Assembly (NCBI GenBank): GCA_007116505.1
Contig: SKII01000021.1
Location: 1 to 10,193, forward strand
DNA length: 10,193 nucleotides
Reading direction: 5' to 3'
DNA from: Nitriliruptoraceae bacterium
GTDB taxonomy: Bacteria; Actinomycetota; Nitriliruptoria; Nitriliruptorales; Nitriliruptoraceae
This document shows positions 7,203-10,193 of this stretch, piece after piece (positions within the stretch are counted from its first letter, which is position 1; each line of letters begins with the position of its first letter). A model generated the notes under the pieces. That model saw only the letters and a program-made list of their open reading frames with translations. It was not told where the DNA came from and ran no database searches. The translations under genes were made by a program, and so were the position numbers.

Positions 7203-7828
7203 CAGCGGTCCTCCTCGTCGCGCCCGTCACGCCCGGGCGGGCGGGCCGCGGGGCGGCCGTGGTAGCGGTTCTGCGCGGTCTCGAGCCCGTCCTCGATCAG
7301 CGTCGCCACCGCGCGGGCCGCTGTGGGGAGCACCGTAGCGAGGACCTCACGCTCCTCGGGCGTGAACGGCCTGAGGACGTGGTCGGCGGCGGCCGCCTCC
7401 CCGGGGGGTCGACCCACCCCGATGCGCACCCGCAGGTAGCCGGGGTCGCCGAACGCGCGGTCGAGGTCGCGGAGCCCGTTGTGGCCACCCGCACCACCGC
7501 CGCGCTTGAGGCGCAGCTCGCCGACGGGCAGGTCGAGGTCGTCGTGGCACACGATGATGCGCTCCACCGGGACCCGGTACCAGCCGGCCGCCCGCTGCAC
7601 CGGCCCGCCCGACACGTTCATGAAGGACTCGGGGACCGCGAGCACCGCCGGTGCGCCACCGAGGCGGACCTCCGCCGTCCGGCAGCCCGTGCGGCGGTTG
7701 CGGTCGAGGGGACGACCCGCGTCCTCGCCGAGCAGCTCGACGAGCTCCGCACCGATGTTGTGGCGCGTGCCCGCGTACTCCGCCGGCGGGTTGCCGAGAC
7801 CGGCGACCAGCCAGCGCTGCGAGGTCAC
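7202..7828 (-). CDS. pth: Peptidyl-tRNA hydrolase
   Basis: Cytoplasmic esterase that releases tRNA from peptidyl-tRNAs dropped by ribosomes, an essential recycling step. At 208 residues it is slightly longer than the typical bacterial Pth, owing to an Arg/Asp/Glu-rich tail after NRYHG (about 187-208). Visible family residues are Asn13 (GLGNP), the catalytic His23 in GTRHNIG, Met70-Asn71 in the FMNVSG block, Asp96 in HDDLDLP and Asn117 in GGHNGL. These correspond to N10, H20, M67-N68, D93 and N114 of the E. coli enzyme. The GTG start overlaps the rplY stop as GTGA. It has little Shine-Dalgarno sequence of its own (GAGG only one base away), so initiation is probably by coupling with rplY. Position after rplY is the standard actinobacterial arrangement. 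Confidence 0.96.
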   Translation of the reverse strand: MTSQRWLVAGLGNPPAEYAGTRHNIGAELVELLGEDAGRPLDRNRRTGCRTAEVRLGGAPAVLAVPESFMNVSGGPVQRAAGWYRVPVERIIVCHDDLDLPVGELRLKRGGGAGGHNGLRDLDRAFGDPGYLRVRIGVGRPPGEAAAADHVLRPFTPEEREVLATVLPTAARAVATLIEDGLETAQNRYHGRPAARPPGRDGRDEEDR

Positions 7829-8463
7829 GCCTCGGGGGCGTCGCCCGCGGCGGCCTCGCCGGTCGCCTCGTCGGCCGCGCCCTCGTCGGCGGTCCCACCA
7901 CCGGCGGGCGCGTTGATCGTGACGATGACGCGGTCCGGGTCGTCGTCGATGACCGCGCCCTCGGGCAGCATGGTGACGATGTCGCCGAGACGCTTCACGT
8001 CGCCGATGCCCATGCCCGCGACCGACAGCTCGATCTGGTCCGGCGTGTCCTGCGGACGGACGAGGATCGGCACGACCATGCGGACCTGGTTGAGGTAGCC
8101 ACCGTCGCGCGCGACGTCCTCGACGTCGGTGAGGACGACGGGGACCTCGACGGAGATCTGCTGCGTCCGGTCGACGGCCAGGAGGTCGAGGTGCAGGACG
8201 TCGCGACGGACGGCATGGCGCTGCAGGTCACGTGCGACGACGAGGGTGGTCGTCCCCTCGACGTCGAGCGCGATGAGCGCGTTGCGCCCGGCCGGCCCGT
8301 TGAGCGCGTGGAACAGCTCGCGCGCGTCGACGCTGACGGGGGTCGGGTCGACCTCGTGGCCGTAGATGATGGCCGGGACGCGGCCCTCGCGACGGAGGCG
8401 GTTCGTGGCGCCCTTGCCGGCGGCGGTGCGCGGCTTGGCGGTGAGCTTGACCTGCTCGGACAA
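7825..8463 (-). CDS. rplY: Ribosomal protein L25 / general stress protein CTC (TTG start)
   Basis: The 5S rRNA-binding protein of the large ribosomal subunit, in the long two-domain CTC/TL5 form (212 residues). The N-terminal L25 beta-barrel domain covers about 4-96 (KLTAKPRTAAGKGATNRLRR, VPAIIYG, ending HLDLLAVD). The C-terminal CTC domain follows (about 97-185). The last 27 residues are an Ala/Gly/Asp/Glu-rich acidic tail, probably disordered. I place the start at TTG 8463-8461: AGGAG lies seven bases upstream, and the protein then begins MSEQVKLTAKPR, as family members do. A longer reading from a GTG at 8505 would add 14 residues unlike the family, and that GTG sits within a hairpin with no ribosome site. 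It is the first gene of the rplY-pth-DUF4191-mfd operon, and its stop overlaps the pth start by four bases. Confidence 0.93.
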   Translation of the reverse strand: MSEQVKLTAKPRTAAGKGATNRLRREGRVPAIIYGHEVDPTPVSVDARELFHALNGPAGRNALIALDVEGTTTLVVARDLQRHAVRRDVLHLDLLAVDRTQQISVEVPVVLTDVEDVARDGGYLNQVRMVVPILVRPQDTPDQIELSVAGMGIGDVKRLGDIVTMLPEGAVIDDDPDRVIVTINAPAGGGTADEGAADEATGEAAAGDAPEA

Positions 8464-8592
8464 CGGAGTGCTCCTGCTGGAAGGTCCCCGGCGTGGGTCG
8501 GTCACCCATGCGGCGGCGAGGTTTCACGCGGGGTCGCCGGTGCGCTCGCAGGCGACATCCACCGAGGTGGCGTCGTCGGGAGGCGTCCGGCT
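8464..8592 (-). promoter_or_regulatory. Leader region of rplY with hairpins and a possible short uORF
   Basis: If the promoter at 8599-8628 is right, rplY has a leader of about 130 bases. It contains a 5-bp hairpin TGGGT-(5)-ACCCA (8494-8508) shortly before the ribosome site, a CCAC/GTGG hairpin (8559-8570), and an ATG-started frame of 18 codons ending in TGA (8558-8502). That frame has no clear ribosome site and may not be translated. E. coli L25 is known to repress its own mRNA through a leader structure; whether anything similar acts here is inference. Confidence 0.4.
8471..8475 (-). promoter_or_regulatory. Ribosome binding site that sets the TTG start of rplY
   Basis: On the minus strand AGGAG (8475-8471) is followed by seven bases and TTG (8463-8461). 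It is the only good ribosome site near the gene's 5' end and it decides between the TTG start and the GTG candidate 42 bases further upstream. Confidence 0.75.
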
Positions 8593-8598
8593 CGGGGG

Positions 8599-8628
8599 AT
8601 GCTACCGCCGGCGGGCCGGCCCCTGCAA
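8599..8628 (-). promoter_or_regulatory. Candidate sigma70-type promoter of the rplY operon
   Basis: On the minus strand TTGCAG (8628-8623) and TAGCAT (8604-8599) are spaced by 18 bases. TAGCAT fits the actinobacterial -10 form TANNNT; the -35 shares only its TTG with the consensus. The transcript would start near 8592. It lies just downstream of prs, so rplY-pth-DUF4191-mfd could be expressed independently of glmU-prs. Confidence 0.5.
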
Positions 8629-8633
8629 CAGGG
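8621..8633 (-). terminator. Short hairpin just after prs
   Basis: CCCTG-(3)-CAGGG forms a perfect 5-bp stem three bases beyond the prs stop codon (8638-8636), followed on the transcript by a GC-rich palindromic run (GGCCGGCC, then CCGCCGGCGG). There is no T-tract. It may end or attenuate the glmU-prs transcript. Its loop and right arm also hold the -35 candidate of the rplY promoter. Confidence 0.4.
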
Positions 8634-8635
8634 CG

Positions 8636-9619
8636 TCAGACGTTCTCGCCGCGGAAGATCTCCGACACCGACTCGTCCTCGAACACCGCGCGGAGCGCCG
8701 AGGCCAGGATCGGGGCGATGGACAGCACCACGAGCTTGTCCATCTGGAGGTCCGAGGGCAGCGGGATCGTGTTGGTGACGACGACCCGCTCGATGACGCT
8801 GTCGTTGAGCCGCTCGACAGCCGGGCCGGAGAACAGCGGGTGGGTGGCGCAGGCGATGACCCGCTCCGCACCGCGCTCCTTCAGCAGCGCCGCGGCGCCG
8901 ACGATCGTGCCCGCCGTGTCGATCATGTCGTCGATGAGCACGGCCGTACGGCCCTCGACGTCACCGATGACGTCGAGCGTCTCCGCCACGTTGTGCTGCG
9001 TGGGGTCGCGCCGCTTGTGCAGGATCGCGATGGGTGCCCCGAGGTGCCCGGCGAACTTCTCGGTGAGGCGCACGCGGCCGGCGTCCGGCGACACGATGAC
9101 GCGCCGCATCGGGTCGGTGTTCTCGGTGATCCACTGCTCGAGGAGCGGCAGGGCCGTGAGGTGGTCGAACGGGTTGTGGAAGAAGCCCTGGATCTGCCCG
9201 GTGTGCAGGTCGACGGACATGATGCGGTCGACACCGACGGCCTCGTAGAGGTCCGCGACCATGCGGGCGGCGATCGCCTCACGGGAGCGGGCCTTCTTGT
9301 CGGAGCGCGAGGAGCCGTAGTAGGGGATGACGGCGACGGTGCGCTTCGCGGACGCCCGCTTGAGCGCGTCGAGCATGACGAGCTGCTCGATGATCAGGTC
9401 GTTGATGCTCATGCCCGGCATCGAGAGGTGCGACTGGAGCACGAACACGTCGGCGCCTCGGACGGACTCCTCGAAGCGGGCGTACAGCTCGCCGTTGGCG
9501 AAGCGCGACAGCTGCACCTCGCCGACGCGCATGCCGAGGTGGTCGGCGACCTCCTGAGCGAGGTCCTGGTACGAGGACCCGGCGAAGACCATCATGCGCT
9601 TGCGTGTGACGAGCTCCAT
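8636..9619 (-). CDS. prs: Ribose-phosphate pyrophosphokinase (PRPP synthetase)
   Basis: Makes 5-phosphoribosyl 1-diphosphate from ribose 5-phosphate and ATP, the precursor of purines, pyrimidines, NAD, histidine and tryptophan, and in actinobacteria also of the decaprenyl-phosphoryl arabinose used in cell walls. At 327 residues it has the class I length and two phosphoribosyltransferase-like halves. Visible motifs are FANGELYARF (40-49), VDLHTGQIQGFF (136-147) with metal-binding His139, SPDAGRVR (177-184), the catalytic loop HKRRD (201-205) and the PRPP-binding loop VLIDDMIDTAGT (227-238). The ATP loop reads GSSRSDKK (102-109), whereas most enzymes have a GYARQDKK/R-like sequence, so the usual Gln after the Arg is Ser. 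The ATG is supported by GGGAG seven bases upstream. It follows glmU by 109 bases, as in other actinobacteria. Confidence 0.96.
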   Translation of the reverse strand: MELVTRKRMMVFAGSSYQDLAQEVADHLGMRVGEVQLSRFANGELYARFEESVRGADVFVLQSHLSMPGMSINDLIIEQLVMLDALKRASAKRTVAVIPYYGSSRSDKKARSREAIAARMVADLYEAVGVDRIMSVDLHTGQIQGFFHNPFDHLTALPLLEQWITENTDPMRRVIVSPDAGRVRLTEKFAGHLGAPIAILHKRRDPTQHNVAETLDVIGDVEGRTAVLIDDMIDTAGTIVGAAALLKERGAERVIACATHPLFSGPAVERLNDSVIERVVVTNTIPLPSDLQMDKLVVLSIAPILASALRAVFEDESVSEIFRGENV

Positions 9620-9702
9620 GGACCCGCTCCCGGCTGGCGTCGGAGGGCGCCGTCCCGCGTCGACCTCGGTGTGGACCGGCGGCCGCGCGGTGGAGCCCGG
9701 AT

Positions 9703-9717
9703 GGGGCCCGTCGCCCC
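9703..9717 (-). terminator. Weak hairpin in the glmU-prs gap
   Basis: GGGGC-(5)-GCCCC gives a 5-bp stem 11 bases after the glmU stop (9731-9729). No T-tract follows and no promoter-like -10 is seen before prs, so it may only modulate read-through. The remainder of the 109-base gap holds the prs ribosome site GGGAG (9631-9627) and nothing else I can identify. Confidence 0.25.
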
Positions 9718-9728
9718 GAGGGCGGACC

Positions 9729-10193
9729 CTACCCGAGCCGCCCCCGCGCCCGTCCCTCCTTCGTCACCTGCCGTGCACGGGCGATCGCGAGGGCCTCGGC
9801 GGGGACGTCGTCGGTGATCGTCGAGCCGGCGCCGACGAACGCCCCGTCCCCGACCGTGACCGGAGCGACGAGCATCGTCCCGCAGCCGACGAACGCCCCG
9901 TCCCCGATGACGGTCCGATGCTTCTCGCGGCCGTCGTAGTTCACGGTCACGACGCCGCAGGCGACGTTCGCTCCAGCACCGACGTCCGCGTCGCCCACGT
10001 AGGCGAGGTGCGGGACCTTCGCGCCCTCACCGACGACCACGTTCTTCGTCTGGACGAACGCCCCGACGCGTGCGCCGTCCCCGAGGCGCGTGCCGGGACG
10101 GAGGTGGGCGAACGGTCCGACCTCGACACCGTCGCCGACGGTCGCGCCGTCCGCCCGCGTCGAGTGCACGACGGCGCCGTCGCCGACCGTGCA
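9729..10193 (-). CDS. glmU: Bifunctional UDP-GlcNAc pyrophosphorylase / GlcN-1-P acetyltransferase GlmU, C-terminal part
   Basis: The last 154 residues of GlmU; the gene continues beyond the right edge. The visible part is the left-handed beta-helix acetyltransferase domain, which acetylates glucosamine-1-phosphate with acetyl-CoA; the missing N-terminal domain then makes UDP-GlcNAc for peptidoglycan. Hexapeptide repeats (VGDGA, VGEGA, IGDGA types) run throughout. Counting from the edge, active-site residues align at the same spacing as in the E. coli enzyme: Arg32 (LRPGT; R333), Lys50 (QTKN; K351), His62 ([12 protein letters not shown]363), Tyr65 (Y366), Asn76 (N377), Asn85 (VNYDG; N386) and Lys91 (K392). 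Where E. coli has GSDT, this protein has GCGT (about 103-106). The tail [14 protein letters not shown] matches the usual GlmU ending. The reading frame is open to the edge, so the GTG at 10169 is an internal codon, not the start. Confidence 0.95.
   Translation of the reverse strand, partial: CTVGDGAVVHSTRADGATVGDGVEVGPFAHLRPGTRLGDGARVGAFVQTKNVVVGEGAKVPHLAYVGDADVGAGANVACGVVTVNYDGREKHRTVIGDGAFVGCGTMLVAPVTVGDGAFVGAGSTITDDVPAEALAIARARQVTKEGRARGRLG

Noticed and set aside
8464..8505. 14-residue N-terminal extension of rplY from a GTG start
   Set aside because: It has no Shine-Dalgarno sequence, lies in a hairpin, and is not like family N-termini; the TTG with AGGAG fits better.
8502..8558. 18-codon open frame in the rplY leader as a small protein gene
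   Set aside because: It has no usable ribosome site and consists mostly of Pro, Ser and Ala, as random GC-rich frames do; kept only as a possible uORF within the leader.
8366..9817. Plus-strand open frame of about 483 codons opposite prs and the rplY leader
   Set aside because: It crosses several real genes and intergenic regions, has no recognisable domain, and is a compositional shadow of prs.
10167..10169. GTG as a start for a short hexapeptide-repeat protein
   Set aside because: The frame remains open to the window edge with further GlmU-like repeats, so this is an internal codon of glmU.
1..10193. tRNA, rRNA, CRISPR array, insertion sequence, phage or defence genes
   Set aside because: I looked on both strands and saw no cloverleaf, no spaced direct repeats, no transposase-like frame and no terminal inverted repeats; all space is taken by core genes with short gaps.

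Overview
The window is a core-gene region from a very GC-rich bacterium, most likely a member of the Actinomycetota. Three signs support this: almost every third codon position is G or C, the cluster order glmU-prs-rplY-pth-mfd is typical of actinobacteria, and there is a DUF4191 membrane protein, a family essentially confined to that phylum. Several -10 boxes fit the actinobacterial TANNNT form. The exact lineage cannot be settled from the sequence; a deep-branching group is possible but is only a guess.

Layout from left to right. (1) 62-910 (+): ATPase subunit of a metal (zinc/manganese-type) ABC importer with a His-rich C-terminal tail. (2) 900-1679 (-): exodeoxyribonuclease III, convergent with the ATPase and overlapping it by 11 bp. 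(3) 1784-3028 (+): a 12-TM-type MFS transporter, divergent from xth, ending in a hairpin that carries the stop codons of both it and mfd. (4) 3038-6523 (-): mfd, the transcription-repair coupling factor. (5) 6555-7202 (-): DUF4191 protein. (6) 7202-7828 (-): pth. (7) 7825-8463 (-): rplY, the L25/CTC ribosomal protein. (8) 8636-9619 (-): prs. (9) 9729-10193 (-): C-terminal part of glmU, cut by the window edge.

Transcription of the right-hand block runs leftwards. glmU and prs look like one unit. A candidate promoter between prs and rplY would drive the tight operon rplY-pth-DUF4191-mfd, whose first three genes overlap by 4 nt (GTGA) and 1 nt (TGATG). The block joins cell-wall precursor synthesis (UDP-GlcNAc), PRPP supply, the ribosome (5S rRNA-binding protein), recycling of peptidyl-tRNA, and repair of transcription-blocking DNA lesions. 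xth adds a second DNA-repair activity on its own probable leaderless promoter.

I found no mobile element, CRISPR array, RNA gene, phage gene or defence system, and no intergenic stretch above 200 bases. I do not see a new biological system here. The points worth a second look are small: a TTG start for rplY that places a structured leader of about 130 nt upstream, a probable leaderless xth promoter built on a palindrome, a bidirectional terminator made from two stop codons, an altered ATP-loop motif in prs, DUF4191 lodged between pth and mfd, and a 12-bp tandem repeat at the DUF4191 stop.
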